Part shown: piece after piece, positions 24,630 to 36,300 of the stretch
How positions within the stretch are numbered: the stretch's first letter is position 1
Layout: every line of letters begins with the position of its first letter
Assembly (NCBI RefSeq): GCF_030269925.1
Contig: NC_085131.1
Location: 3,548,001-3,612,000 of the forward strand
DNA from: Bombyx mori
Taxonomy: Eukaryota; Arthropoda; Insecta; Lepidoptera; Bombycidae
Direction of reading: 5' to 3'
DNA length: 64,000 nt
The notes under the pieces: model-generated
Seen by the model: the letters and a program-made list of their open reading frames with translations, nothing else
Databases searched by the model: none
What the model was told of the DNA's origin: nothing
Made by a program: the position numbers and the translations under genes

Positions 24630-27600
24630 AAGGCAGTTGCTCTACGTACCAAAATTCGATATCAACTTTTTTTTATTTAAAATTATCCCAAAGATAAAAC
24701 GGGCAGATAAAGAATTTTGAAGTATTTTTTTTATTGCTTAGATGTGTGCTCACAGCCTACCTGGTGTTAAGTGGTTACTGGAGCCTATAGATATCTACAA
24801 CGTAAATGCGCCACACACCTTGAGATATAGTTCTAAGGTCTCAGTATAGTTACAACGGCTGCCCCACCCTTCAAACCGAAACGCATTACTGCTTCACGGC
24901 AGAAACAGGAGGGGCGGTGGTACCTACCCGTGCGGTCCTACCACCAGTAACTACGCAAATTATAATTTTGCGGGTTTGATTTTTATTATACGATGTTATT
25001 CCTTCACCGAGGAAGTCAATCGTGAATATTTGTTAAGTACGTATTTCATTAGAAAAATTGGTACCCGCCTGCGGGATTCGAACACCGGTGCATCGCTAGA
25101 TACGAATGCACCGGACGTCTTGTCCTTTAGGCCACGACGACTTCAGACTTCTATGGCATTGCTATCAGCATACCTGAGCGCTGGGCTGGGAGTAGTGGGT
25201 TCGATTCCCACTCGGGGCAAACGTTCAATCTGTTTATGTTTATATCTATTTAAATGTGTACGTGACTTTAAGCATCTATTTTTGTGAAAGATTTCGTATT
25301 CAGAGCTTTGGTACTTGTCTCGTATGTGCCGATGAAACGGCGCTTATTATACAAGAAAAACTCCTAGCTTCGGGTCTTTGAACGAAGAAACTCCATTTCA
25401 GAGATTCCCGTATACAAGAATTGTTATATGAAGAAGCACGTCACAACGTGGTCACAGGGAGGTATCCTTTAGAGAGTGCTCAAGCTGTTATGCTTGGAGG
25501 GCTGCAAGCTAGGATACAACTTGGCCCCTACGATCCGCACCGACATACAGCTAAATTTTTTAGGTATTTCCTAGCAGCTCTGTGTAAACCAGCTCCTAGA
25601 GGATTATGGAACCTCTCTATTTAGATCATATATTACAAAGTGAATTTCGAAACCCATCTTAAATTATATCAGTATGAGTATGAGGTCTAAGTCTTAATTT
25701 TATTGCTAATTATATCTACCCACGCTTCAAACTAGAACGCATGACTAATTCGCGACAGAATGAGCGGAGTGATGATACCCAAAGATGAGAATTTCATTAG
25801 TATTTCTTTTAAGGGTTAATAGAGGTTGGTAATTGAGATACTATGTAAGACGTAACAACTTTTCTATACATATGAAGGATAGGCTGATTCCATGGGATTT
25901 TTAAAATGATGACGTGAGCGTTGCTGACACCATTCTCTTCATAATTATAATTGTCTTCCCTAGTGACAGTAATTAAGTCTCACTTTTGTAATGTATTCCA
26001 TTTATTAAATTTCAATTGTATAACGATAACACCAGAGAGCTCCGCCTCGGTCTGATGCTTCGGAATGTTTTGTGCGACAATATTCACTCATATTTAGAGC
26101 AGAAAGTGGGGGTAGCTTAGTCATGAATTCTCTCGAATACCGTCTTATGCAGTTGCTGACATACGTAACGTTAAGGAAACAGTCAACTGTAACTTTTTTA
26201 ATTTAGCTAATTAGTGACTTTGCGCAGACATATATTATAAAAAATATGTGTATTGGTTTCTTTCAGGGAGCATCAAGACAAATATTTGCCGAAACATGCG
26301 CGTTCAGGGCGTTGGGCCCAACTACTGCCAGCCGGCAGGAAGGGCAGCCCCGAAGCCAAACTATTAGAACAAGCGCAGAGACCTCCTGCCGCTCCACCGA
26401 GGAAGCTACGACATAAATACTTGGCTCACACCAGAACTCTCCCTACTTATGGGTCTGTCTATTTAAACTATGATCCTTATGATCTTTTTTGTCTAGGAAA
26501 GTCCATAGAACCAGTCGATTACTACCAAGGGAATGGAAAGACAATAGTACCTTCCGTAGTTGAATGGGTAAAACGCCCGGTGTCGTAACTGTGACTTAGC
26601 ATATAACTGCCTACTAGCGGACCCGACAGAGACAAAAATTCATTCAAGTCGATCCAGCCGCTTAGTTGCATAATAGATAAATACCCTCGGTACCGACTGC
26701 AGCGCCATCTGATTTGTGATTTGTGAATCAAAGCCATCCAGGGCGCCACCCAAACGCATACAAAAAAAAATTACTCAAATCGGTCCAGCCGCTTAGGAGG
26801 AGTTCAGTGACATATACATGTGCAGTAGAATTATATATATATATATATATGATTGTCAGTTTTCAAATTGTGTGACATACCAAAATAGACGATGGAGGAT
26901 TTGCGTCGTATTATAAAATGAAACCCGCATTTATTCCTGCAATATACCCGCAATTCTGTTTACTGATGCAGGGCCGCCTTCTTCCAAGGGCAAATCGAAC
27001 AGCCAGTCCGGAGTTTGACCAGTCTATTGACTCACGAAGATATTCCGGTCTTGGTGGCCGTCAACTCCAATGGGGTTTACGTGATCGATGACACTGAAAG
27101 CGTAAGTGCTCATAATCTACTTATATTTCGTATAAAGGTAGGTACCTATTCCGTATTTCACGTATTTCAAAATTGTTCCTTCGCTTTTGCGTAAAAAAAA
27201 ATATTATTATCTAAATCAAATTACAATTGGAAAAACCGTGGTGTTCACATTAGGCAAACCTATGTCACGTTTGTGTCGACGCCACTAAAATACGTACCTA
27301 AAGTATTTTATAGCAAATCTTTGAGTCTCGTTTCAATAGTCAACAAATCTAGTTTAGATTGGTCGCTCTTCTGAGTGGTTCACGGTATGCGAAACATGCC
27401 TTTTTGACACCAAATTTTCTTTGTTGCGGCCCTCAAATTCATTCCCGGCGAAGGGTTCGACGAGTAAATTAACCCACAGACACAGCCCACTGAGTTTCTC
27501 GCCGGATCTTCTCAATGGGTCGCGTTTTTGATCCGGTGGTAGATTCTGCGAAGCACTGCTCTCGCTAGGGCCAGTGTTAGCAACACCTCCGGTTTGAGCC

Positions 27601-30149
27601 CCGAGAGTTCACCTACACGCTAGGATAATGCTGATATAGCATCTCAAGGCTATCAGCAAAGGTAGGAAAAAAAAACAAAGTAGTCATCTCTTATGTTACG
27701 TTCAATATCCTTCCTTTATTCCAAATTTGTTTTTAATGAGTTCGGTCAGGGACTTGCAAGTTATTAAACGGGACCCCAAACGTCTTTTATTTTATTTTAT
27801 TTTATAGCTTGGATGGGTGGACGCGCTCACAGCCCACCTGGTGTTAAGTGGTTACTGGAGCCCGTAGACATCTACAATGCAAATGCGCCACCCACCTTGA
27901 GATGTAAGTTCTAAGGTCTCAGTATAGTTACAACGGCTGCCCCGCCCTTCAAACCGAAACGCATTACTGCTTCAGGGCAGAAATAGGTAGGGTGGTGGTA
28001 TCTGCCCGTGCGGACTCACAAAAGGTCTTACCACCAGTAATTCGCCAGTCTTCCCCAGAGACGAGAGCCCAAGACAATTGAGAGCGATCGGCAGCAACAG
28101 GTCCGGTCTTATAACTTAACCTAAACCCCCCATTCCTACCAGCTAACTTCCTTTCCTTCCTTTCCTAACTTCAAACTAGGTCCTTGATGAATCTCCCATC
28201 AGTAAGCCAACTGATCCGCAAGTTCAAGATATTTACAGACAGTTCTACTTGGTTTGCTGTATGAAGAGCTGTCATGGGACATCGGCCTACCTTCCGAGGA
28301 GCACGAAGAGAGTCTACCGTGTCTATTCTTGCAGTTCATGGTTGTCGAAAACGGTTTAAGAGTCTCCAAAATATTGCAGGTGAACAAACACTTTTAGTTT
28401 GTATTTTCGTTCTTCCTAAATTTAGTAAGGCTACATTATATTAATTGACGAAATTAAACACCTAATATCAGCGTGTTCACTGTAATGTTGTTTCATAAAA
28501 AAAATACGACAAATTGGACAGATACTAACTACAACACTTGCGTTGTGTGAAAGAGACAAATAATCAAAACCAAAATTAAGTTTAATGTTACGTGATTTGG
28601 TCATAGAAATGTGAACCCCTTGAATCATGAAGATGAAATCTCATTTGTAGTGTCCTTTGAAAGTGTAACTCATGACTGCTTCGAAAGAAATAGGTGGAAT
28701 CTGAAAAGCTTCATAATGGTTGGGGAAAAAGTATCTTCGCGTTTTTTAAGAAAATGCACAACATTTTTTAATATACTTTATTTACATTTAACTAAAGTAT
28801 GTAGGTACCATTTTGTTTGATAGCTTTTTGCTATCTTTTAGGTAGAGACATGATCCCATTGCTATAGAAATTTTGGGGCTTCTGATCAAAATACCGCGAC
28901 AATTGGTTTTGGCAGTCCCCTCGTGATGTTAACCTGACACTGCCTAAATAATTCTGAATCGTACCCAATAAAAGTGTAACCTTGTAAGGAAGAAATTCGA
29001 ACCGAAATAGGAATCGCCGACAAAAGTCCTCAATGCAATTTTAGGTATTCTCGAGACAAGCTAGCATGATGGATACGTTGATAGAGCACTTCGCTGGGGA
29101 ATACAGAAAGAGGCTTGGACAGGAGACGCCAAGTGATCACGCCAATTACGACTACCATTCAGGTTGGTACCGAGCTCTATACTTATATGTAACGTTTTTT
29201 ATTTTTATTTTTATTGCAGATGTGTGTGGGCGTATTCACCTAATGTTAAGTAGTTACCGGAGCCTATGACGTAAATGCTGTCACCTAGCTTGAAACATGA
29301 GTTCTAAGGTCTCAGTATAGTTACAGCGGCTACTCCACCCTTCAAACCGAAACGCATTACTACTTCACGGCAGGAATAGGCAGGGTGGTACTTACTCGTG
29401 CGGACTCACAAGAGGTCCTACCACCAGTAATTTTTATTACACGATGTTATTCCTTCACCGTGGAAGATCAACCGTCAATCGTGATAAGTATCATTAGAAA
29501 AATTGGTACTTGCCTGCGGGATCCAAACACCAGTGCATCGCAAGATATGAATGCACCAGACATCTTATACTTTAGGCCACGACGACTTCAAAACAGACTT
29601 TTACATACTTTTTACCCATTGTTCTCATTTCCTACTACAAAGGATCTTCAAGTTTCCAAGTAACATGAAGCTTTGGCTGGAATCGACTTTCTGCCTCCCT
29701 CGAATCGACATTATTAAAGGGTTGTAAAGTACCATACTCTAAGCAGTGGACAAAATTTACCCTCTGTTGTATTCGGTGTGGGATCTTACCTTTCACAAAT
29801 CCCAACCTTTAACAAGAGTTTAGCCAAGGGTGTTGGTTTCGGGTCCCGAATTGGGAACGTATGTGTCTGTTTCCCATAGTACAAGGGATCCCACATGAAC
29901 GTCTAACCCCCTGTTCGTTATTATTATTATTAATAATTATTTTAGGACTGATATTATATTATAGATTCCGGTAGTATATCCCTGCCTCCGTTATCAAGGC
30001 CAGATTCTCCCCAACGTAGATTGGCCAACAAGTTGTCTAGGTTGGCGTTGGCCACGCACGACGGACGCGGCAACCTGCTGGGCGGAGCTGGAGATTGGGG
30101 CGCGGACTTAGACCATCAACGGCCGTCTTGGATATTACCCAAACACTAA
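18930..30149 (+). CDS. FRMD8: FERM domain-containing protein 8 (Bili/iTAP)
   Basis: Eleven exons: 18930-19060, 20387-20604, 21325-21450, 23104-23343, 24126-24291, 25402-25563, 26267-26452, 26972-27101, 28239-28379, 29045-29162, 29965-30149. They total 1803 nt (600 aa plus TAA) with every phase compatible. Residues ~1-165 are a low-complexity Ser-rich N-terminus longer than in human FRMD8 (464 aa). The FERM domain follows: F1 with VFALWMCSPLLEIQLKP, F2 with RNVFFPK and ELLYEEARHNV, F3 with TYGAAFF and ELSWD. The tail is Ser/Pro/Arg-rich and ends WILPKH. Known of the family: FRMD8 binds the iRhom cytoplasmic tail and stabilises the ADAM17 sheddase complex; fly Bili restrains Wnt signalling at Arrow/LRP6. 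Exon 5 has a weak pyrimidine tract (acceptor at 24124-24125); its frame and fit support it. Exon 9 uses the upstream of two nearby AGs (28237-28238), which keeps the frame. Confidence 0.95.
19199..19385 (-). mobile_element. Bm1-like SINE fragment
   Basis: Body only, diverged, in FRMD8 intron 1; ends inside the GGCAGNATGGTGGTACC block. Confidence 0.7.
19430..19735 (-). mobile_element. Family-B retroelement copy
   Basis: Poly(T)/C start (minus-strand A-tail), TAGCCTTGAGAGGC, CTCACGGGGCTCAAACC, CCACCGGATCGGAAACGCG, and the terminal GATCGGGAG block. In FRMD8 intron 1. Confidence 0.75.
20743..20913. mobile_element. Foldback MITE (family M1), complete
   Basis: Inverted ends TGTGCTTAGTGCGAGTTTTT and CTCGCACTAAACACA, arms extending through GCGTAAAAGTTAAC / GTTAACTTTTACGC. 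Loop with GCCCCTAGCGGCAAACG. In FRMD8 intron 2. Confidence 0.85.
22474..22979. mobile_element. MITE (family M2), copy 2
   Basis: About 506 bp with ends TAAGGAGAACCGTCT and TTCCTTACCTCTACCCTCCATA; homologous along its full length, in inverse orientation, to 33512-34011. It lies about 125 bp before FRMD8 exon 4. Confidence 0.8.
23498..23751 (-). mobile_element. Bm1-like SINE, head-less copy
   Basis: T-run tail then the conserved body to CCTACCACCAGTGAA; in FRMD8 intron 4. Confidence 0.8.
24469..24521 (+). mobile_element. Helitron 3' terminus (family H2)
   Basis: Hairpin TAGTCGAATTTCGACTA followed after about 10 nt by CTAG (24518-24521) and a T. Same layout at 41085-41160 (minus) and 54190-54254 (plus). 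It ends 39 bp before the tRNA-Asn. Confidence 0.65.
24561..24634 (-). tRNA. tRNA-Asn (GTT)
   Basis: The minus strand folds as a 74-nt cloverleaf. The 7-bp acceptor stem includes two G-U pairs; D arm GCGC/GCGC; anticodon stem TTCGG/CCGAA around loop CTGTTAA (anticodon GTT); T arm GGTGG/CCACC with loop TTCGAGT; discriminator G. A box (TGGCGCAATCGG) and B box (GGTTCGAGTCC) are intact. It sits antisense inside FRMD8 intron 5. The two wobble pairs suggest a possibly diverged but foldable gene. CCA is not encoded. Confidence 0.85.
24725..25147 (-). mobile_element. Bm1-like SINE, full length with tRNA head
   Basis: Minus strand: head GTCGTCGTGGCCTAAAGGAC with A box and B box (GTGTTCGAATCCC), middle block reading GTAATGCGTTTCGG, body, and poly(A). 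It defines the family layout: head, ~120-bp linker, ~230-bp body, A-tail. Confidence 0.85.
25150..25245 (+). repeat. tRNA-like SINE head fragment
   Basis: A B-box-like GTGGGTTCGATTCCCAC hairpin in a 3' half-tRNA context directly beside the Bm1-like head. No A box pairs with it, so it is not called a tRNA. Confidence 0.4.
26602..26850 (-). mobile_element. Decayed Helitron with an (AT)n tract
   Basis: Starts CTAGCGGACCCGACAG on the plus strand, like the 3' end of H1 read in reverse, with two ATCGGTCCAGCCGCTTA-type blocks. An (AT)n microsatellite lies at 26831-26850. In FRMD8 intron 7. Confidence 0.55.
27435..27676 (+). mobile_element. Family-B retroelement copy
   Basis: CAGCCCACTGAGTTTCTCGC, GATCCGGTGGTAGATTCTGC, GAGCCCCGAGAG, CATCTCAAGGC and an A-run tail. 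In FRMD8 intron 8. Confidence 0.75.
27783..28041 (-). mobile_element. Bm1-like SINE, head-less copy
   Basis: (TTTTA)n tail then conserved body to CCACCAGTAATT; FRMD8 intron 8. Confidence 0.8.
29197..29589 (-). mobile_element. Bm1-like SINE with tRNA head, diverged
   Basis: Contains the body, linker (TTTATTACACGATGTTATTCC) and the tRNA head ending at GGCCACGACGACTTC. FRMD8 intron 10. Confidence 0.8.
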
Positions 30150-31668
30150 AATTATGTATAGAGACTTTTGCAATTATTGGACTTCTTTGTGATTATCTAG
30201 TCAGAATGTGTTCGTCACTTTTGTTGTCTTTTAATTTTGCCTATCTATTCACCAGTAGCGTCATAGGGCTATTCTAGCTTCGCATTGGTTGGTGGGCGAT
30301 CTCACAGGGCTTAGCCTGAAAGAGTTTGCCAACGTCTGCCCTAGCAAGAGCAGTGCTTCGCTGAATCTGCCACCAGAATCGCGATCCGCTGAAGATATCC
30401 AGCGACAAACTCAGCGACTCAGTGGTGCTATTAGACTAGACTGAAATACTAAATCAAATTGTTACAAAAAAAAGCCTAAATCCAGTATGACAATTTTTTG
30501 CGAATGATCGCGCGATGAGTAGGAAGTCGTGGGACGGCAACCGGCCTAATTTACCGTCTATACTGAGCCACCAGCACAGATAATACACTTAATATTAATT
30601 AATGGCACCGGCATACACTAACACAAAAAAAACCTTTATCTGCGGGACGGGGCAAGTATAACATTCAACTATTATGCGAAAGAGTTACAGCTTCAGTGAA
30701 GCACTGCTTTTGTTAGCTGTTGTTAGCTTGTGAAGCTAGAATAACCCCTCTGGGTTACTAGTATAGGTAGGCCAAAAACATACTAAGTACTTATAACACA
30801 TGTAGTGTGCGAAAGGGACAATGCTCTACAAAGCCGAAATTAGCCGAATGTCTCTTTCTAGAGGTCGATGTGCATTATTTCTTGCCCAGTGTCTATATTA
30901 TAGTATACGGGCATCGTTGCATAAGTAAATGGCGCGAATTTTAATTCACATGTGATTAAATGTTACTGTTTTTATGTGTTTATTTTATGTCATATAGTGT
31001 AAATATGTTTATTTTAGTTTAGTACCTAAATAGTTTTAGTCGTATCCTTTTAGAACAGATAGAGAAATAGAGTAAATTGAACAGTCACGCTCTGGAATTG
31101 GGCGCGAAAACAATTTGAACTGAGAAATAATGGTAAATGGTAGGCAGCGGCTTGGCTCTGCCCTTGGCATTGCTGACGTCCATGAGCGACGGTGACCACT
31201 TACCATCAGGTGGGCCGTATGCTCGTCTGCCTACTATGGCAAAAAAATAAATAAAAAAATAAAAACATCGTATTAAATTTTTAAGCGAACGCACATGAAA
31301 ATATACTTGTGGGAAGTCAATGTCTGTAGAAATAAATTTTGAGTTGGTCTGTTTGCATAATAAAGCAAATTTTTTGGAACGACGTTTTATTTCTAACCTC
31401 AAATGAAATTGGAATTTAATTATTTCGTTTTCCTGTTGATCATTGTTCCTAATTGAACAACTACAAGAGCTAACCGATTTATATCTTTAGAATTCCGTGA
31501 AAATAGAAATATGTGATATAAATTTTAGTTTAGTTAGTGGGCGTATTAAATTATTACTACTGATGGAACATGAAGGTGGAATAGTACCGGATACTACAAT
31601 GATCATGATCATTATTTCTCAAAGTCCCTTCATAGTGTATTTTTTAGTCACCATTTAGAACTGGTATA
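30150..31668. other. FRMD8 3' flank with repeat fragments
   Basis: Presumed 3' UTR plus spacer. Diverged family-B fragments lie at about 30290-30440 (minus) and 30680-30770 (plus). 30800-30900 shares an inverted match with 43045-43135. A plus-strand family-C LINE end lies at 31130-31265. I could not pick one poly(A) site. Confidence 0.5.
31130..31265 (+). mobile_element. 5'-truncated LINE 3' end (family C), short
   Basis: Plus strand carries GGTAGGCAGCGGCTTGG through TGCCTACTATGGC and a long A-rich tail; only the last ~20 codons of the ORF and the UTR remain. Confidence 0.7.
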
Positions 31669-32399
31669 CAGTCAAACCTGGATAAGCGAGAGTTCAAGGG
31701 AGCACAATCTCATTCTCGCTTATAGAGGTTTCTCACTAACCCGAGTTTCTCGCTAATGCTTCCTCTGAATTTCATTTCGCGATTTTCCGGATTCAAACGC
31801 ATATTCACTATATTAAGTTTATCACTTAATGACAGTACTATAATTTTCCGTTTTGACATGATGCAGAACAGAACTTTCCTTCGCAATTGATTGACGATAA
31901 ACTGAGTAAGTCCGACAAACAGGACCAGAGTAGTAATAGTGCTTCGAGAAGTAATAGTAATTCGCTAGAAGTAATAGTGTTCTGTGAACAGGACGGTACA
32001 CAGGCACACGTGTCCATTCGAAAAGAATGCGATAAAATAACAACGTTATTTAGTTCCACGAAATAGAATAGGATCAATATTGACGAGAAAACAATACAAA
32101 AACAATGGAAGGAAGTTCCACAAAAGTTAAGAATGAGTCATAAAATAGCAGATGTTAAATTTGTAATTTGTTTGTAAGCTCGACTGTCGCTTATAGAGGT
32201 TATAGAGTTATAGAGAGACTGTCGCTTATAAGTAGCAGTCTCACTTACGGAGGTTCATGAGGGAAAAACGACTCTCTTACAGAGGTTTCTGTTTCTCGCT
32301 AATAGAGGTTTTGGGAGCTTAAAATGACGGGTCCTGGCTATTACTCTCACTTATAGAGTTTTCTCACTTATCCAGTTCTCACTTACTCAGGTTTGACTG
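31669..32399. mobile_element. pogo/Tigger-like non-autonomous DNA transposon
   Basis: 731 bp bounded by TA on both sides, with inverted ends CAGTCAAACCTGGATAAG and its partner CTTACTCAGGTTTGACTG. The interior repeats variants of CTCGCTTATAGAGGTTT many times near both ends. No transposase frame. TIR sequence and TA duplication fit the pogo branch of Tc1/mariner. Confidence 0.75.
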
Positions 32400-33217
32400 T
32401 ATTTCATTTTTCAAAATTGGCGCGAAACTAAGTACCACATCTAGGTGCATGCTATACATCACGTGTTGCACCTGGTGAAGTCATTCGTTGTGAGTAGCGT
32501 TCATCTTGATGAAAAAATATGTTCAATTTCTTACATTTTATATTATTATGGTTCCTTAAAAAAATCCATAAAATTCTGGAAGCTTTTAATTTAAGATCTC
32601 ATGTATGTACTTATCGCATATTTCACTATCGGTTTCCGCTTGCTTTTATTTATCGATAAGTTTCTCCTGTAAGTCATCTAATTTAAAATTCATACAACGT
32701 TAACACCGTAATAAATTTTATTTATTTCACCAAAAAACAAAATCGTACATTAAGTACCTACATATTTGAAAATAAAAATTAGTCTTCTTGTAAACTCGAA
32801 ATTCAAAATTAAACGGCCCTAATAGGGCTGTGAAACTTTCTTTTATTTTTAATACGCTTTTTTAATACCGCGCTTGACTACAATTTGCCAGTATGTCCAC
32901 ACGGGCCCTTTTTAAGAAAATATACCAACCCAAAAATAAATTTGAAGATGAACGTAATACTATTTTATGCCATAATAATTCTTTGAACGATTATATTCCT
33001 TCAGTAATGGATGTTTGTCAAGATACTCTAGGAGGATTTTATATCTTGGACCTGACAAATCTTGATGCCTTGTCAATCGCACCTCTAGTGTGTGTACTTG
33101 GAATGCTAATTCCGCACTGAAATGTCAAAAATTGTAGACGTTATAGCAGATCTGTTTTAAAAAAAAAACGACTTCTGTAGACGTACAGAGGGAGTCGGAG
33201 TCCCCGTTCATCTAGTA
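32400..33217. other. Intergenic DNA between convergent FRMD8 and DRC7
   Basis: AT-rich. A plus-strand open frame of 75 codons (32893-33120, MSTRALFKKIYQPKNK) is unrecognised; no splice or promoter support. Confidence 0.4.
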
Positions 33218-33386
33218 TTAGAGGTCATTAGAACCGAAAAATAGTTTCGCCCCAAAAAAAGCGCACAGACGCTTAAATAGCTGATTTCGATCTAGAATTA
33301 ACATTATGAAGTCATGCATATGCGACCTTTTGCTTCTAACAACTGGCCACTGCGAGAATGCATTCAATCTGACATCAATTTTTAAA
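33218..33386 (-). CDS. DRC7: Putative terminal exon of DRC7
   Basis: Listed separately because the call is weaker. Phase 2 from exon 34191-34100 is completed by the first T here, giving 55 codons and a stop. The intron has a consensus branch point TACTAAC about 28 nt before a TGTCAG acceptor. The peptide (LKIDVRLNAFSQW and onward) resembles the family's final helical segment only loosely, so a different or additional last exon is possible. Confidence 0.5.
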
Positions 33387-36300
33387 CTGACAATATCACA
33401 GTAAATCATTCGTTAGTAGGCAAAACAATAAAAAAATATTAATTACGACTCCACGCCTCTTCTAAGTCAGATCGTTCATTACAAGCATTTTATGGAGCGC
33501 AGACTTTTAGCTATGGAGGGAGGTAAGGAGAACCGTCTTATATGGGAGAAACTTGAAAAAGTGTCCCACTTTCAGCACTAAGTAACAGTTCAAAAATCCT
33601 CCAGAATGGCGCTAGCATAGGAATGGAGCAGTTGTTAACTGATTGAAGTATGCCGAGTTAGGAAATATAATATATTTAATGAATAGAGTAGTTAGTAACA
33701 GTGTAATATACAAGACCTCACATGTTTACGTAGTCCAAACTAATTTCGTCAATATAACCTAAAATTATTGCTGTGGTAAAACGTGGAGACATCGATTGCA
33801 TTTTCTTATCAGCTTTAAATAAAATACTTTTTATGATTTTGTAGTGCTTCAGTTCTTTCGTCCTTTTTTATTTCTCTATCTTGTTCTAATAACGTTCAGC
33901 GCCTTTTTTAAAATTTACCCGGTTGCTACTTAGCAGCGCCACCCTTATTTAGCAGATTTTAACGGACACTTTTTCACATCAGAGACGATTCTCCTTACCT
34001 CTACCCTCCATGCTTTTTGCGGTCAAGTTAATACGTCAAAATAAAATGGAAATTTACGATCTATTTCATGGATTATTTCAATAGATAACTTATACTGACC
34101 TCATAGTGAAGTAGTTACTCTCTTTCTCGGGTGTCAGAATGAATTGGTTCGCTAAGTACCACAGTCTCTTGTTTTTGTATTCGTTGTTCAACTGTTAAAT
34201 TTGAAAATGAAGAACAAATTTAATACAGCAATAGAGGCTGCTGCGGATAATTATGAAGAAAGCAATAAAAATCGCCAATTATTTTATGAGAAACACATTG
34301 CTGATTCGCAAATTTTTGTGCAGCGAAAAAGTAATTAAAACCAGAATCTCTTACGGCTTTATAATAATAATAATAATAATAAAAATCATTTATTGCCTTT
34401 CACATCACAGAAAATAAAATGAAATACAAATAAAAGAAAAGAAAAAAAAAGAGAAAAAGGCAAAAGGAGGTGGCTCAGCTATTGCTGTTCGAGGTTGATA
34501 AATCGAACAGCGCTGATTTTCAGTCACCCCCGTTTCCCCTTGGTTCTTTGCGGGAATGAAGGCTAATTACGTGTGTACATACTTAGAATATGGTATAAAT
34601 TAGTAAAACTAGTAAATTATAAAAATTTAAGAAAAAAACAAAACAAAAATCAAATTAAATTGTGAACCCTAATACATACATATATAACATAATAAGCAAA
34701 CAGTAACAGCACCCCGTAGGCAGCCCACAACGAAACAACAAATAAAATAAAATAAAGCACGATAATACTATTACTAATACTGGCAAGCAGCACAACATTT
34801 ACACTTGTACATAAAAAAAAAAAAAATAACTTAAATAAAAGGAGGTTTTCAAAAGCAAGGATAAAACTAGTTCCTATAAATACTATAAATTAAATTAGTT
34901 TTTGTGAATCCAATAGAAATGATTTTAAACGATTAATAAAGCCATGCTTTGTTACAATGTGACGAATAGGTGGTGGGAGATCGTTCCAGCAATGCGTAGC
35001 TGCGTATTTAAACGCTCCCCGAAAAGCAGCTGTTTTATATTTGGGCGTCAACAATGGCTTAACAGCAGCTCGTGAGCCATACCTGTACTGAGTGCTTCTC
35101 CAATCTAACTTCTCATACAAATACCTAGGTTCATGTGTCGAAATCACTCCAAATAGTAAGACTGCTAAGTGCAACCTTCTTCTAGCTGCCATTTTCAATA
35201 TATTGTGATCATTTAAATAGGGCGTTATGTGTCCTCTCACAGGAATGTCAAAGCAATACCTGGCACAGGCATTTTGAATGCGTTGTATTAATTTTTCAGT
35301 TCTCGAGAGTAAACAGGGACCATAAACAGTATCACAGTAATTTAATTTCGACAAAACTAGACTATCGATAAGCAACTTCCTAATGGGTACACTGACGTAC
35401 TGTCTAAACGAGTACAGAATCTTCAGTCTGTAAAAACAAGTTCTTAAATTCTTTGTAATATGGGCCTCGAATCGCAATTCGGGATCAATTGTCAAACCCA
35501 AACTGCATGCTAACTCCACCCGATCAATTTCCTTACCCGAAACAGTCACCTTAGGATCGAGTGATAAAATCTTTGCTATCTGAGATTTACTGCCTAGTAT
35601 CATGTATTTAGACTTAGAGGGGTTCAATACTAAGGAATTCTGTTCAGACCAAGAGACAATCCTCTGCAGATCCTCATTGATAAAACTGACAGCAGAAGGG
35701 GTATCTCCAACATCAAAAGAGTGGTATAATTGTACATCGTCAGCATAAACATGGTATTTACAATTCTTGAAACACTGAGTGATATCTGCACTGTACAAAA
35801 TAAATAACAATGGTCCCAGGACAGAACCTTGGGGAACGCCTCTAGTAATCGGCTTAGAAGTAGAGGTTAGTTTAGTTCCATCTTCTTTCCGTATCTGTAC
35901 AAATTGCGTTCTACTCGACATATAACTGCTAAACCATTGCACAGCATTATCAGAGAACCCATAGTGAGTTAATTTTGCTAAGAGTAAGGCAGTGTTAATT
36001 GTATCAAAAGCCCGTGAGAAATCCAGCAGCGTCAGTATCGTACCCTGGCTCCTGTCACGAGCCTCGAGAATATTACCCACAATGTCAGTAAGAGCAGCGG
36101 CCGTTCCTCGGCTTTTTCTGAAACCCGATTGAAGCACTGGAAGAATGTTATTTGATTCGATATATGCTGCTACCTGTGAGTAAACTACCTTCTCCAAGAT
36201 CTTGGATAGAAAAGGCAACACACTAATAGGCCTAAGATCTTTAAAAGCTTGAGGGTGCGTGACTTTCGGAATAGGGCTAACCACAGAACATCGCCACTGA

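Noticed and set aside
25058..25141. Possible tRNA gene on the minus strand
   Set aside because: It has pol III boxes but the anticodon arm does not fold as a tRNA, and it is the head of a SINE repeated at 29.5, 42.1 and 47.3 kb.
34207..34338. 43-codon plus-strand frame (MKNKFNTAIEAAADNYEE...)
   Set aside because: It lies antisense in a DRC7 intron between an exon and the LINE tail; too short, with no homologue recognised.
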